DNA of 64,000 bases from Diabrotica undecimpunctata (taxonomy: Eukaryota; Arthropoda; Insecta; Coleoptera; Chrysomelidae), in NCBI RefSeq assembly GCF_040954645.1, contig NC_092812.1:1550001-1614000 (forward strand), read 5' to 3'. The notes below the pieces were generated by a model. The model was given only the letters and a program-made list of their open reading frames with translations. It was not told the DNA's origin and did no database searches. Numbering within the stretch: the first letter of the stretch is position 1; each line of letters begins with the position of its first letter. Made by a program: the position numbers and the translations under genes. Of this stretch, positions 1 through 11,762 are shown piece by piece.

Positions 1-594
1 GTGAGCTGAGGATTTTCGTCACTGGAAAAATGACTGTTATGGCGGTTAAATATACCATTTTTTGTAAAGTTCGATTCATCACACCAAATAATTTTTTGTA
101 TAATCTTGATTTTGGCATTTCATTAAAACCCATTTACAAAATTCTACACGTCTTACATAATCTTTAGGATGTAAATATTCAGCTAGTCTATACGAATAAA
201 GGATCCGATGATATTTTTTACATCATTGTTAGAGTCGATACCTGTAAAAATTGCTGAGATTACCGTAAGGATGAATTTGGATTAGCAGCAAGATATCCCA
301 AGATATCTATTTGTAACTCTTTATTATCGACGTGGGTCCATTTACTTATAAACTTATAAACTGACCAAATGGGAAATAGTTGTTCAACAAACGTTTTACA
401 GTTTTACGATTTGGTCGAGGTTTCTCAGGATATCTCTCAGCAAAAACACGACAAGTTCTGGATACTATTCTGTTCCACTCACTGTAAATTATAATTAAAT
501 TTAAAAAATCCTTATTTGTATATCCTAAATGAGCCATTACTATTTTGTCAAGAAAATTAGTCAAATTATTATTATAATTGTCACCCAATAGCAT
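1..594 (-). pseudogene. DDE_3 (mariner/Tc1-like) transposase, N-terminal part, cut by window edge
   Basis: Minus-strand remains of a cut-and-paste transposase. The N-terminal 82 codons (594 down to 346) resemble the DUF4817 helix-turn-helix domain found ahead of insect DDE_3 transposases, with the typical FAERYPEKPRPNRKT segment. Further down the same strand, near 115-215, a broken frame reads LAEYLHPKDYVRRVEFCKW, and at 1-120 another reads IIWCDESNF, which carries the first catalytic Asp (canonical position FSDEATF). At least one stop and one frameshift separate these blocks, so the gene is dead. The catalytic C-terminus would lie left of the window. The same family occurs intact enough to compare at 58,259-59,330. 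Family assignment is from recognised motifs only. Confidence 0.75.
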
Positions 595-1124
595 TCAACA
601 AGGTTACTATTAAACATTAGCAATAACTGATATTTTTTTCAGAATATTCCAAGCTATTTGATAAATAAATTTTTTGTGACAAAAATGTATAAAGTTTCTT
701 GAAAAACTCCAAGAGATAGGTATGGGGAGTACTAATACAGATCTATAGTAAAAAATATATTTTTCTAAAAAAATAAATCACATACAGGGTGTCCCATTTG
801 AAAAAAAGAAATTAGGCAAAAATTTAGGATGCCGATTTTATGGCAGTTTTGACAGCACCCTGTATAATGAAAAAGCCAACTTGACAATCTAAACGATAAT
901 GCTGTATGTGGTTAATAAGTTCCTAAGAAATTTAAACTTTTAAACAAATTATATTAGAGGATATTGAACTTTATATACATGGTAGAAAAGTGTAATTTTG
1001 ATAAAAACAATTATAACTTAAAAACGATTTATAATAGCTATAGGGAACTATCAACAAAAAATGTTCAGAATAACAAGAATATCTCTAAAATTAAAAATAT
1101 ACAGGGTGTATTATTAAAAAAAGT
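595..1124. other. DDE_3 transposon 5' flank and terminal region; otherwise no gene
   Basis: No coding sequence is supported. At 784-870 the sequence tacagggtgtcccatttgaa and, about 65 bases on, caccctgtataatgaaa closely resemble 59,562-59,640, which lies beside the second copy of the same transposase. These blocks are therefore probably the element's terminal repeats. A 63-codon ORF at 964-1155 looks like chance. Another cagggtgtattatt motif abuts the satellite at about 1,100. Confidence 0.5.
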
Positions 1125-1901
1125 TATAAGTAACTTCCGGTATCGCCGGAAGTAACAAATAAATGAAAATATTTTCATTAAATAGGTCACTCTTCAAAAC
1201 CCCTGCGTTCTAATTTTCATGATTCATTTACCTTTAGTTCTCGAGATATTTCTAGTTGGCCGTTTATGTGCCATACCCTGTATATGTTACGTCCCTGAAC
1301 ACATATTTTTATTTTTGTATTAAGTATTCTTTTATTATTTTTATTTTATATTTTTATTCTATTAGTTACGTGTGTGTATGTTTTATAAGTAACTTCCGGT
1401 ATCGCCGGAAGTAACAAATAAATGAAAATATTTTCATTAAATAGGTCACTCTTCAAAACCCCTGCGTTCTAATTTTCATGATTCATTTACCTTTAGTTCT
1501 CGAGATATTTCTAGTTGGCCGTTTATGTGCCATACCCTGTATATGTTACGTCCCTGAACACATATTTTTATTTTTGTATTAAGTATTCTTTTATTATTTT
1601 TATTTTATATTTTTATTCTATTAGTTACGTGTGTGTATGTTTTATAAGTAACTTCCGGTATCGCCGGAAGTAACAAATAAATGAAAATATTTTCATTAAA
1701 TAGGTCACTCTTCAAAACCCCTGCGTTCTAATTTTCATGATTCATTTACCTTTAGTTCTCGAGATATTTCTAGTTGGCCGTTTATGTGCCATACCCTGTA
1801 TATGTTACGTCCCTGAACACATATTTTTATTTTTGTATTAAGTATTCTTTTATTATTTTTATTTTATATTTTTATTCTTTTAGTTACGTGTGTGTATGTT
1901 T
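1125..1901. repeat. Three tandem copies of a 259-bp satellite
   Basis: Three near-identical units begin at 1125, 1384 and 1643 with an exact 259-bp spacing, read from the recurring block ataagtaacttccggtatcg. Each unit opens with an 8-bp stem, 5-base loop hairpin (ACTTCCGG / CCGGAAGT). Each also contains cataccctgtatatgttacg, which resembles transposon ends. The third unit differs by very few bases (for example tattctttt against tattctatt), so the array is recent or homogenised. Confidence 0.9.
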
Positions 1902-2520
1902 TACATACGTAAACTAATAAGGTCCTGTAGTCATCTCCCCTCATTAAGGGGACCAAGCTTATTCAGCGCGCAAGTATTTAGTGTTGTACAATACAAACCA
2001 ACGCGAGAAACACTTCAGTTTTGTGAAAATCCACTACCCAGTTTAAACATACGCTGCATATAACACAGTGCACTGGAAGAAGGAGCACAGGTGAACATCA
2101 TACGTACCGTTATTTGATGTAAATACACACACAATATTAAATTTCATTAATAAATTTTACTTACAACCTATTTAGACATAAAAAATAATACCAGCACTCA
2201 TTGTAAAAAATATATATTATAAAAAAAATTATAAAACATTGTACACTTGGAGAACTGATTATTCTCATTCTAAAATTATTAAACAATAATTTGTTCCATG
2301 GTCGTTCAAATCTCGTCTAAAGTCATTAGAGTCCGTATACCTCAGGAATATATGGCATTTAGTCCCTTTTTATCATAAATAATAGTTGACATATTTTAAT
2401 ATTATGGCATTACAAGCGGTCGCAAATTTCTAACAGATAATCATATAATTTTTTGAACATGGGGTGGTTTATAAGTATATATATATTGTGAATATTATTA
2501 AATGTTTCAATATATTGCGA
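1902..2520. other. Intergenic, nothing recognised
   Basis: AT-rich sequence with no ORF above 60 codons, no repeat structure that I could pair and no recognisable transposon end. Confidence 0.5.
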
Positions 2521-3129
2521 TGGGTAGCTCTTTCGGGGCGACAGACTCAGTAAAACACAGGTTGAAATAAAAAAATAAATATATTAATTTAGCATATATA
2601 CAATAAATAAAATAAAATGAATTCTACGGCTTACATACAATAAATAAAAATGAAGTGAATTCTACGTCCCCGTCTGGGTCCCGCGATGAATAAACTCCCT
2701 GGCGAACGTCTATAAAAGAAAAGAAACTAATTATTACTAATAAAGAAATGAAATGGGTGAAGTCGATCACACGCAGACTTATGCTCGCTTTCGCTTCAAT
2801 TCAGCGGGAGCTCTGAACGCACTCCCAAATAAAATATCCGGCTGTGCAGAACCACGGCAATGTTCAATACACAATACCATTGGGTTCCGCTTGGTTAAGG
2901 ACAGACTACGATCCTCAATACGGAAATCTCTCTGTCCGGATTCGCTCGCAGGTTCACTACACCGGCGAGTCAGGGAGCCTAGAGCGCTAGCTACAAGACT
3001 GTCTAATTCCGCTACTCACACGCCTTAAATAGCCGCTACGAATCCCACTTCGTCGTCTCGTTGTAGAAGTGGATGCGCAAATATCTCACTCCCGCGGTTC
3101 GAACTGTTAAACGATCAGAACATCGTTAC
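2521..3129 (-). repeat. Possible solo LTR
   Basis: A block distinctly richer in G+C than its surroundings. Read on the minus strand it begins TGTAACGATG, has a TATA-like TATTTAAGG at about 3,026-3,034, and ends AAAGAGCTACCCA, so it has TG...CA borders like an LTR. It also holds an internal direct repeat (acaataaataaaa...gaattctacg near 2,607 and 2,637). The 91-codon plus-strand ORF at 2753-3028 resembles nothing and is probably chance. I find no matching target duplication, so the call is weak. Confidence 0.3.
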
Positions 3130-3738
3130 AAGATTCCTTGGATTATTATTTATTTTTATATTTAATAATGTAAACAATTTTAAAACGTAATATGTATTGA
3201 ACCGTTTGGTTTTAAAAATATGTTATGCGTGTATTTCCAGTAACAAGTGAATAATTATATTGTTTTTTTTTTTGTTTAAATAATGCTCGGAGTGTTTTTT
3301 ATTTTTTTTTTCTCGATTATAAATACTCAAATATAATAAATATTGACACTTACTGATACTTATTAAGTTTCTTAAGAAAAGTATTATACAGACATATTGA
3401 ACTTATTGAGATCATTTTTTAAAGGTTTCTGTGTTATACAAATATTTCCTTACATAATCCATAATGGCGTCCACAAATTGAAATAGAGCCACTAGGCTAC
3501 GTGCATTGAATGCAGCAGGGTTAATGCAGAATGCAGAATTAATTGCAGCAGGGTTTCTATCAATACTAGTTTTAATAACCAACATACTTGTTAATTATTT
3601 TAATTGCTGTTGAGGAAGACGTAGATTTTGATAACTACAAAATAATTAATAAGATTCGCTAATAGTGTTAATAAAATAGCTTCTCTTTATTTAAAACATC
3701 GTTCTGCATTGAACATTACTGCTAGTGGAACTTAAAAT
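3130..3738. other. Intergenic, nothing recognised
   Basis: AT-rich, with long T runs near 3,260-3,315 and a short local duplication of aatgcagcagggttaatgcag near 3,505-3,550. No gene or element end is supported. Confidence 0.5.
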
Positions 3739-3960
3739 GTGTCCTTTGATCCACCTATTGTATGATACCCAGTTAAGTGACAATCATATTATTCATGTTG
3801 GTAACAAGATGACATGACAGGAGGTGACAGGACAGATTATTAGGTTAGACACAGTTGTTAGGTTAGGTTACTGGCATGTGAAGTTAATATACTTGTTGCT
3901 TATACAATTACTTAATCTAGTATTTGTTTTATTTATTACACCTTCCATCAGGCTTATACA
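3739..3960 (+). repeat. Probable 5' LTR of the outer Ty3/gypsy element
   Basis: The sequence directly upstream of a tRNA-like primer site ends in TATACA, as an LTR should. The left border is uncertain: TGTGTCC at 3739 and TGACAATC at 3779 are both possible starts. A gypsy gag begins about 100 bases downstream. The partner 3' LTR is not in the window, so the borders cannot be confirmed by comparison. Confidence 0.45.
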
Positions 3961-3976
3961 TGGTGTCAGGTGTGAT
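3961..3976 (+). promoter_or_regulatory. tRNA primer-binding site of the gypsy element
   Basis: TGGTGTCAGGTGTGA directly follows the presumed LTR end. TGGTGTCAG is complementary to the 3' end of leucine tRNAs including CCA, which is a known primer type for Ty3/gypsy elements. The match decays after about 10-13 bases, as expected for an old copy. Confidence 0.5.
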
Positions 3977-4063
3977 AATCTTAACGTGATGAAACCATTT
4001 CTTGTCTGGATAGGTACTTAACTGTAACCTTGTAACATGTGAGTATCATTTTTTGGTATCATC

Positions 4064-4583
4064 ATGGAATCCACGTTTAAGCCACCTGAATCTCTAGTAT
4101 TAGATGGGAATATATCTGAAAACTGGTGCAAATTTAGCCAAACGTTTGATCTATTTATGATAGCTACGGACCTAACCTCCAAACCAGAAAGTAAAAAGCT
4201 GGCAGTTTTCTTAAGTCTGGTGAGTGACGAGGCATTAGAGCTGTACAACACCTTCACATTTGACGAAAATGAAGACAGAACAGTAACTTGCGTAAAAAAG
4301 AAGTTTGAAGTGTATTGTTCACCAAACAAAAAGGTCATTTATGAAAGATTCAAGTTTAATAGTATTAGCCAGCAAGAAGGGCAACCATTTGACTCGTTTG
4401 TTACAGAAATACGGCAAGCCATTAAAACAACAGAGTATAGCCAACAAGAACAGATGATCAGAGACAGAATAGTAATGAGCATACACAACAAAGCAACATA
4501 AAGAAAAACTGCTCAGAGAATCAGAGTTAACGGTAATGAAAGCAGTTGACATATGTCGAGCGATAGAAATAAGTAAAGACCAG
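4064..4583 (+). pseudogene. Ty3/gypsy Gag, 5' part, interrupted
   Basis: Capsid-type Gag of the outer gypsy element. The frame 4064-4501 (145 codons from ATG) has the Retrotrans_gag pattern: an N-terminal acidic segment (NISENWCKFSQTFDLF), hydrophobic helices, and a FKFNSISQQEGQPFDSFVTEIR segment that matches the family's conserved ...QxxGESxxxFxxxLR block. A stop at 4499 and a frame change precede the break. The gene is then cut after EISKDQ at 4,583, where the young BEL element is inserted. The reading resumes at 12,227 with the zinc knuckles. Non-functional. Confidence 0.8.
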
Positions 4584-5049
4584 TGAACAAATTCCCTTCG
4601 TTGGCTCAGTGAAGATGTTCGTTCTGTTGTAATGGAAACACCAAATAATAGTAGCAGAGTTTATTGTTGAGACGTACACTATGGGTGTAGACCCGGGATT
4701 ACTTTGAGTAGAGACTGATGAAGTTGATCGTTGAAGACTATATGTTCGTTGAGTGAATATTGATTGAATGCTCCTCTAGTCAAGAGATATTAGTTTTATA
4801 TAAATTCTATTTGGGTCAATATTTTTCGCGTACCTAGCGTGATATGTGTATTTAATTTATGTAAATTGTTTAACTTTGTCAGTACTTTTGACTGATGTCC
4901 AAATTATTATTTATAATTGACCAAATGTGTATGTAACCTAATTAACTACGTGTGTGTATTTAATAACAAATAGATTCATTCGGTCTACTGGGTGATAAAA
5001 TTATACTGTCCAATTTCGGATATGAATTATGAAGATTTGATATTGGACA
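4584..5049 (-). repeat. 3' LTR of the young BEL/Pao element
   Basis: 466 bp, matching 11756-12221 at a constant offset of 7,172. On the minus strand it starts TGTCCAATAT and ends GTTCA. Between this LTR and the stop codon of the ORF (5050-5183) there is no obvious polypurine tract; the bases just before the LTR read GATTCCGCAGTA. Confidence 0.95.
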
Positions 5050-5183
5050 TACTGCGGAATCGGGCAATCTGGCCCAAGTGTCAATACTCAAAGTTTACAT
5101 ATAAGTATTACATAACATAGTAAAATTCAAACATGATAAATTATAAATAGTTTAAGAATAATCAATAATCTTCCAACCGTACC

Positions 5184-8100
5184 CTAGCTATCAATGTCCG
5201 ACTCTATCTCTAGATTAAAATTAGGGCAATTGGATGAAAATGTGGAAAGTGGGATGTCAACTTGGGAAGTCGACCGTACATTGTTGTGCCGATTACTAAC
5301 TAATACAGGTACTTCCTGTTCGTTAGTCTGAGTTTGTGGATTCCCTGAACGACATAGTCGTGCAACAGGACGGTACTTCCATAACGTGAGTATCCCAATT
5401 ATTACCATTATAGTAATGATCCCGGTGGCCACAAAATAATGCCAATTAGATTCGTGAATCGATCGCCACTGCGTATGCGTCATTTCTTGTTCCAGACTCT
5501 CCTCCTCAAGTAACACATGACGTAGCTCTCCTCCTGGTATGTCAAGGTAGGTGTTTAGAGGCGTGTTAAACTTGCGGGGTGTCCTCGCCACCAGTTGGGC
5601 CACGGGAGTGATTGGCGACTTCAGGTAACTCGTCACTGCTCTGTCCACCCCACTGCTAGTGGGGAGTAATGTAATATTTTTCGTTTGGGCGATACATTTG
5701 GGTGAAAGCTTCAGGAATGTGACTTGTTCCAGTACTCTTTCGCTCCGATTTCCATCGCAAATAATGGATATGTGTATCGTGACTGGCGTGATAACTAGCC
5801 AGAGGTTGGGAGTACCCATCTTACTCCATTGAGCTGTCTGTATTGTCCTGGCTACCACTGGACATGTGCTATTCTTAGATCGCTCATAAATTTCTTCTAG
5901 TATGCACTTTGGTTGGGTATCCATGTTTCTTATAGCCGTTGGTGAGCACGCTATCTGCGCCTTTGTCAACAGTAAGCACCTTTCTCTATCTTCCGTGGTC
6001 AATTCGAAGTAGTGCAGTGTGTTATAATCTACGACCAGTAGATTCCTTGGGGCGACAAATGTGCGCAACACCGACCCCTCAACGTTAAGTGGTATGGCCG
6101 TGACTTTGAGCATGCTGTACTTATTTTTCCCTGTCACTATGAAGTAGCCGATGACTGTTATATATCTGTCGTCATGACTGACTTCTGTTTCTATAATGGG
6201 TTGTCGTCGTATTTCGACCCCTTGAGGCAGTATCTGCCCTGCTTTCCCTATTAATTTGGTTATTTCACCCGGTTTCACTATATCAATGAAGTGTCCGTGG
6301 TTATAGTGAAGGTTTAATATTCCCTCGTAAAATTGAGTATATTCGTTTATGAAGTCCATAACTTGTAATGCTATCGTTTGTATTCGTAACGTGCTATATT
6401 CGGTTTCTAGTTTTTGTGCTTTGTCTTCTACTTCGTTAAGTCCTTTAGATATTTCTTGTAGACCTGTGATTAGTGCTTTGTTAAACTTGTTCATTTGCTC
6501 GTTTATCCTGTTCTCTGTGTGATTGATTGATGTTATTGTTTCTAACATTATCTTCGCCTGGTGCTGTGATCCCTTTATTAGCTCCTTTTGGTTATTATCT
6601 AATGCTTCAATGTTACTGTAGGCTTCGTCATTGACTCCAAATACTGAGGTTAATATTGTTCCTAATATTCCTCTTCTTTCCCTTCCTTTTATTTCTATTG
6701 TCAACCCCTCGCTTACTGACTCCGCCTTTCTTTGTCCTTCCTCTAACTTCTCTATTATATCCTTACAATTCACGATTTTTATCTCATGACACAGTTCTCG
6801 TACGCCTTGTATCATATTTCCTATTAGTTGGTGCTCTGTTCGAATTCTTCCTTTTTCGAGTAACACCTTTATTCGAAATGTTCCCCGGTCTATGACGACC
6901 TCTCCAAGGTCTTCTGTGAAAAATCCTGGTACCGGATTATATATTTTATACGGTTCTGCCTTTATGGGTTTTAACATCGTTAAAAACATTATAGCTACTA
7001 GTATTTTCTTCCATCTTAGTGCTGCTGCCTTTTTCGGCTTTTCCTGTTTCTCTTCTTCCAGTCGTATTAGCTTATGTATGGGTCTTTTAGTCAGTTTCCC
7101 GTTTGCCTTTCTCACTGTTACTACTCTGGTTAGTCCCTCCGCTCCAGGGTGTGTTTCTGTTACCCTCGCTAATGGCCATCTGCCTGGAGGTGTATCCTCT
7201 TCTTTAATTATAACTATTTCTTCTTCTTTTATGTTAGGGTGCGCCTTATGCCATCTATTTCTCTGTTGTAATTGGTGCAGGTATTCCTGTTTCCAAATTT
7301 TCCAGAAGTCTCTTTTTATTTTTTCCACTAATCTCCACCTCGTCGGCATCTTCAAATAAGTCGTAAGCTCTTCTTCCCGATTTGGTGATATAATTTCTCT
7401 CCCTATAAGGAAGTGAGCTGGTGTCAGGGCTATTTTCCCTTCAGGGTCTTCTGATGACCCACATAATGGTCTCGAGTTCATACATGCTTCTATTTGTGCC
7501 AGCACCGTACTCAATTCTTCATATGTTAGAACTGTTTCCCCGATGATTCTTTTCAAGTGATATTTCATTATTCGCACTGCGCTCTCCCATAATCCTCCGA
7601 AATGTGGTGCATATGCAGGTATGACATGCCACTGAGTACCTAGTGCCAGTAATCCTTGTTTTATCTCGTCATCTATTTTTTGATTTTCTTTTTTCAACAA
7701 ATTTGCTGTTCCTACGAATGTGGTTCCGTTATCGCTGTATACGTTGTTGCACTGTCCTCTGCGTGCCGTAAATCTCTTGAACGCTGCGATGAAAGCATCC
7801 GTAGACATATCGCTTACTACCTCAAGGTATACTGCCTTCGTTGACAGACACACAAATACTGAGATGTAGCCCTTATAGCTCCTCTGTCCTCTGCCTCTCG
7901 TGGTACTTATTTTTATTGGCCCGGCATAATCTATCCCTGTGTTAGTAAAGGGATGACTCGGGTTCACTCTGTCTTTCGGTAGATCTCCCATTAATTGTTG
8001 TGCTGCTTGGCTTTTATACCTCCTGCACCTTAAACATTTTGCTAGATGATCTTTCACGGTTCTTCTGCCGTTGATTATCCAGTATTTCCTTTTTATGTAC

Positions 8101-11100
8101 TGTAGTGTTTGTTGTAATCCGCTATGTAGATTTCTTGCGTGACTATCTGTTATAAGTAACTTTGTTAATGCACTATCCTTTGGCAAAATTATCAGATGTT
8201 TTTCTCCGTACTTTAGATTCGTGTGTCTCAGTCTTCCGGTGACTCTTAGAATTCCTTGTCTATCCAGGAATGGTACCAATGACGCTAATTTATTTTTCTT
8301 GTCTAATTGCTGTTTCTTCTCCAGCTTATTTATTTCTTGTTTGAAGTAGGCGTGCTGTGTGTGCTTTATCACCTTTAATAACGTTTCCTCTAATTCTTGG
8401 ACTGTAAGCTGACTTTGTCCATTGTCCTTCTTTTTTCTGCATTTGTCTGCAAATCTCCTACAATATGAAAGTACTCTTCTCATTCTTTCTAAATTTGAGA
8501 ATCTCTCGCATATGTCCTCCTTTATCGTTGTCGTGTGCACCGTTATTTTCGTTTTGACTTCCTCCTCATTTGTCTCTGGTATTTCTTCTGATTCCTGAGT
8601 TAAAGTTTTGTTACTATTCAGCCAAGTTGGTCCCTTCCACCATAGCTCTGCTTCTAATAATTCTGATGCGGTACTTCCACGTGAGAGGATGTCCGCTGGA
8701 TTTTCCTTTGTATCTACCTTATGCCAATTTTTCGGTCCTATAACGCGTCTTATTTCCTCTACTCTGTTGGCGACGAACATTTTCCACCTTTTTGATGATC
8801 CCCTTATCCAAGCCAGGGTTATCGTTGAGTCCGACCATGCATATACCTCAATGTTTTCCCTGTTCAATGCTTGTAGGGTTTTCTTCATTAAATTTGCTAG
8901 TAGTACCGCGGCACACAGCTCGAGCCTCGGTAACGTCGTTTTCCCTTTCAATGGTGCGACTTTCGATTTTGCTATCATTAGATTCGTTTTAATTTCTGGG
9001 CCTAATACCCTTGAGTAGATTACCGCTCCATATCCTTTCATAGACGCATCTGCAAATCCATGCAGTTCTACTCTGTTTATCTTGCTTAAGTTGTTCCACC
9101 TGGGCAATGTTATTTTCTCCAGATTTACTAATTGCGCCTGGTATGTATTCCACCTGCTTTGTTGGTTGCTAGTTAATTCTTTATCCCAACTGGTCTTTTG
9201 CTCCCATAATTCCTGTATGAACATTTTCGCCTGAATTACTACAGGTGCTATCCATCCCAGTGGGTCGTATAGTTTTGCTACTTCTGACAGTACGTGTCTT
9301 TTCGTTATTTTCTTTGCCGTCGTTATCCCTATTTTGAATGTGATTATATCCTCTTTAGGTGACCAGTGTATTCCTAACGTTTTCCGTACTTCTTCTTGTT
9401 TGAATGCCTTCGAGTCTACGTTCCTCATATCCTCCGGTACGTTCTCCATTATTTTTTCTTCGTTGCTCAACCATTTTCTAAGAGTGAAACCTCCTTTTCT
9501 GAACAGTTGTATTAATTCCTTTTGGGCTGTTTCTGCTTCCTGCACTGTCTCAGCTCCTCCTAGTATATCGTCTACATACATGTTTTCTTTTACAATTTTC
9601 GATGCCAACGGGAACCTCGCTCCTTCGTCTTCTTGTAATTGTTGTATTGTTCTTAACGCTAAAAAGGGTGCTGCGGCCGTGCCGTATGTCACCGTCGTTA
9701 AGTTATACTCTTGTATGTGGTCCTTTGTGTCCTTTCTCCACAAAATTTTTTGATATTTTTGGTCTTCTTCTGCCATTCTGATTTGTCTAAACATTTTTTC
9801 CAGATCCGCTGAGTATGCTACCTTATTGGATCTCCATCGTAATAGTATATTTGTCAAGTCTTGTTGTAATTTCGGCCCTGTGTGCATAATATCATTCAGG
9901 CTTACTGCCGATGAGCTTTTGCTTGATGCGTCAAACACGGCTCTTATTTTCGTTGTAGTACTGTCCTCTTTTCTCACTGGATGATGAGGTAAGTAGTACC
10001 CATCTCCCTGGTTTTCTGCTATTACCATATGACCTTGGTTTTCATAATCTTCCATGAATTGTCTGTAATTCGCTTCTAACTGTTTGTCTTTTGCAAACTT
10101 CCTTTCTAGTTGCATCAATCTGGCGAATGCTTGCTGTTTAGATTCTCCTAACTTTGCGACGTCTTCCCTAAACGGAATTTTTACTTCGTATCTCCCTTCT
10201 TCATTCCTTTTTACAGTCTGTCGATACAGTTCTTCACATTCTTGTTCTTCCACTGAGAAACTTGTATCCTGATTTACTTCTTCTAATTCCCAGAAGTTCT
10301 TTATTTGTACGTCCATTTCTTGTCTTGATATCATACAGCTTACTTCTGCTTTTATATTCTCCCTTTCTCGTGCTATTCCCGAAACTATCCATCCTAGTTT
10401 GGTGTTTTGACTCAGGAGTCCATTACTTATTCTGTGCATCCCTTCTGTCAATATGTAACTGTATTCTTTTACTCCTAGTAGTAAGTCTATCTTCCCTACC
10501 TTGTAATATCTTGGATCTGCCAGTATTGCATTTTTCTCGTTATAGTCCGGTAGAATTATATCCTTTTCCGGTAAATTCCTTGTTATCTTCGGTAGTACTA
10601 GTGCTTCTATTTCCATCTCGAAGTCACTTTCGTAATGAGTTTCGATTAAAAGTTTCATACTCCAGTTGGCTGTTTTTTCTCCTGACGAGCCTATGCCGAA
10701 TATGGTCGCCTGTATGGGCTTCCTTGTTGTTCCTAGCGTCGTCGCAGCTTGTTCCGTTATAAATGCGCATTGTGACCCTTGGTCGATTAGTGCTCTCATT
10801 ATGTGTGAATCTCCTTTCGCATCTCTTATGCGTACCACAGCTGTCGCTAGTAATGCTTCACCTTCCTTATGGCTTGCACAGTTTACTGAATTCTGCCCTC
10901 TTTGCTGGTCGTTGCTATTCCTAGGCCCATTGGTATCTTGTGTATTTTCTCGCCTTCCGTTATTTTGTTCTCTGGCGTTGTATGGATTATTATTTCCTCC
11001 TCTGTACCTATCAGCTTGGTACCCGTTTCTTCTATTGTTTGAATCTCTTCCATTTCTTTCTTGTGTTTGTTCTCGTTTCGTTTCATTGGAGTTTCTTTTG

Positions 11101-11762
11101 TTGCTTGTGTTTCCTTTTTCATAATGCAACATATGGTGGTGGTCTCCGCCACAGTGTCTGCACCTATATTGTGAATAACATTGTTTTTCTTTTTTATGTG
11201 CTAGGCAGTTTGTACACAATCCTTTTTCTTTTATCATCCTGTTCCGGTCTCTTACATTGAGTTCCTGAAATTCTCTGCAGTTCGGTACTCCGTGATCTCC
11301 GTTGCATATCACGCAATGTGTTCTTGGTTTCCTAAGAGATCCTCCTTGCTTCTCTTGTCTTTTTTCTGACTCCAGCAGTTCCAGTGTCTGAAATCTTCGC
11401 TGTAGGAATGTTTGTGTCGATTTGTACGTCGGTATCTCTCTACTGTCTCCAATGTGGTTTTCGTACAGCCTCCTAGTTTCATTGTCCCATTTCGTTATGA
11501 TAATTCGGGCTATCAATGGGCTCCACGCTTCCGTGTCTGTTCCTAACCCTCCTATGGCTTCCAGACTTTCGTGGAAGGTGTCATGTAGTGATTTCAATGC
11601 TCTAGCAGAAGATTCCTTTACTTCCTGCGCTAGTAGCATCCTGTCTATTAATTTAAACAATATCATCCTTGGGTTCTCATACCTATCTTTTAGCATGTTC
11701 CAGGCCACTTCGTAGTTGGTCTCGGATATGTTTAAGTGTTCGGCTCGAAGGACCATGAACAA
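5184..11762 (-). CDS. gag-pol-env: BEL/Pao Gag-Pol-Env polyprotein, single 2,192-codon ORF
   Basis: Retroelement polyprotein, open throughout. Order by residue: C-terminal Gag (1-140); Cys/His knuckles (150-215); a basic Asn/Arg-rich linker; aspartic protease with DQGSQ (327-331); reverse transcriptase with [11 protein letters not shown] (651-661) and YVDD (729-732); RNase H with FADAS (903-907) and SDST (977-980); integrase HHCC finger (1208-1246) and DDE core at D1278, D1344 and E1393; integrase C-terminal domain to about 1570. An envelope-like part follows in frame: a hydrophobic signal-like segment (1584-1602), a furin-type RERR site (about 1694-1697) followed by a glycine-rich hydrophobic stretch as in class I fusion peptides, a coiled-coil-rich region (1715-1800) and one membrane span (about 2107-2131) with a 61-residue tail. 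The ATG at 11760 lies in the last bases of the LTR, so about 190 residues of Gag seen in the older BEL copy are absent. Confidence 0.93.
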   Translation of the reverse strand: MFMVLRAEHLNISETNYEVAWNMLKDRYENPRMILFKLIDRMLLAQEVKESSARALKSLHDTFHESLEAIGGLGTDTEAWSPLIARIIITKWDNETRRLYENHIGDSREIPTYKSTQTFLQRRFQTLELLESEKRQEKQGGSLRKPRTHCVICNGDHGVPNCREFQELNVRDRNRMIKEKGLCTNCLAHKKEKQCYSQYRCRHCGGDHHHMLHYEKGNTSNKRNSNETKREQTQERNGRDSNNRRNGYQADRYRGGNNNPYNAREQNNGRRENTQDTNGPRNSNDQQRGQNSVNCASHKEGEALLATAVVRIRDAKGDSHIMRALIDQGSQCAFITEQAATTLGTTRKPIQATIFGIGSSGEKTANWSMKLLIETHYESDFEMEIEALVLPKITRNLPEKDIILPDYNEKNAILADPRYYKVGKIDLLLGVKEYSYILTEGMHRISNGLLSQNTKLGWIVSGIARERENIKAEVSCMISRQEMDVQIKNFWELEEVNQDTSFSVEEQECEELYRQTVKRNEEGRYEVKIPFREDVAKLGESKQQAFARLMQLERKFAKDKQLEANYRQFMEDYENQGHMVIAENQGDGYYLPHHPVRKEDSTTTKIRAVFDASSKSSSAVSLNDIMHTGPKLQQDLTNILLRWRSNKVAYSADLEKMFRQIRMAEEDQKYQKILWRKDTKDHIQEYNLTTVTYGTAAAPFLALRTIQQLQEDEGARFPLASKIVKENMYVDDILGGAETVQEAETAQKELIQLFRKGGFTLRKWLSNEEKIMENVPEDMRNVDSKAFKQEEVRKTLGIHWSPKEDIITFKIGITTAKKITKRHVLSEVAKLYDPLGWIAPVVIQAKMFIQELWEQKTSWDKELTSNQQSRWNTYQAQLVNLEKITLPRWNNLSKINRVELHGFADASMKGYGAVIYSRVLGPEIKTNLMIAKSKVAPLKGKTTLPRLELCAAVLLANLMKKTLQALNRENIEVYAWSDSTITLAWIRGSSKRWKMFVANRVEEIRRVIGPKNWHKVDTKENPADILSRGSTASELLEAELWWKGPTWLNSNKTLTQESEEIPETNEEEVKTKITVHTTTIKEDICERFSNLERMRRVLSYCRRFADKCRKKKDNGQSQLTVQELEETLLKVIKHTQHAYFKQEINKLEKKQQLDKKNKLASLVPFLDRQGILRVTGRLRHTNLKYGEKHLIILPKDSALTKLLITDSHARNLHSGLQQTLQYIKRKYWIINGRRTVKDHLAKCLRCRRYKSQAAQQLMGDLPKDRVNPSHPFTNTGIDYAGPIKISTTRGRGQRSYKGYISVFVCLSTKAVYLEVVSDMSTDAFIAAFKRFTARRGQCNNVYSDNGTTFVGTANLLKKENQKIDDEIKQGLLALGTQWHVIPAYAPHFGGLWESAVRIMKYHLKRIIGETVLTYEELSTVLAQIEACMNSRPLCGSSEDPEGKIALTPAHFLIGREIISPNREEELTTYLKMPTRWRLVEKIKRDFWKIWKQEYLHQLQQRNRWHKAHPNIKEEEIVIIKEEDTPPGRWPLARVTETHPGAEGLTRVVTVRKANGKLTKRPIHKLIRLEEEKQEKPKKAAALRWKKILVAIMFLTMLKPIKAEPYKIYNPVPGFFTEDLGEVVIDRGTFRIKVLLEKGRIRTEHQLIGNMIQGVRELCHEIKIVNCKDIIEKLEEGQRKAESVSEGLTIEIKGRERRGILGTILTSVFGVNDEAYSNIEALDNNQKELIKGSQHQAKIMLETITSINHTENRINEQMNKFNKALITGLQEISKGLNEVEDKAQKLETEYSTLRIQTIALQVMDFINEYTQFYEGILNLHYNHGHFIDIVKPGEITKLIGKAGQILPQGVEIRRQPIIETEVSHDDRYITVIGYFIVTGKNKYSMLKVTAIPLNVEGSVLRTFVAPRNLLVVDYNTLHYFELTTEDRERCLLLTKAQIACSPTAIRNMDTQPKCILEEIYERSKNSTCPVVARTIQTAQWSKMGTPNLWLVITPVTIHISIICDGNRSERVLEQVTFLKLSPKCIAQTKNITLLPTSSGVDRAVTSYLKSPITPVAQLVARTPRKFNTPLNTYLDIPGGELRHVLLEEESLEQEMTHTQWRSIHESNWHYFVATGIITIMVIIGILTLWKYRPVARLCRSGNPQTQTNEQEVPVLVSNRHNNVRSTSQVDIPLSTFSSNCPNFNLEIESDIDS
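11736..11755 (-). promoter_or_regulatory. Primer-binding site of the young BEL/Pao element
   Basis: Directly after the 5' LTR the minus strand reads TGGTCCTTCGAGCCGAACAC. TGGTCCTTCGAGCCGG-type sites are common in insect BEL/Pao elements. Here the same bases are also translated as the start of the ORF (VLRAEH), because the leader between primer site and mid-Gag is missing. Confidence 0.7.

Noticed and set aside
2753..3028. 91-codon plus-strand frame as a gene
   Set aside because: Lies in a block that looks like an LTR; composition-driven open frame with no known similarity.
6656..11715. Plus-strand frames up to 166 codons within 5.2-11.8 kb
   Set aside because: Shadows of the minus-strand BEL polyprotein; hydrophobic nonsense without domain patterns.
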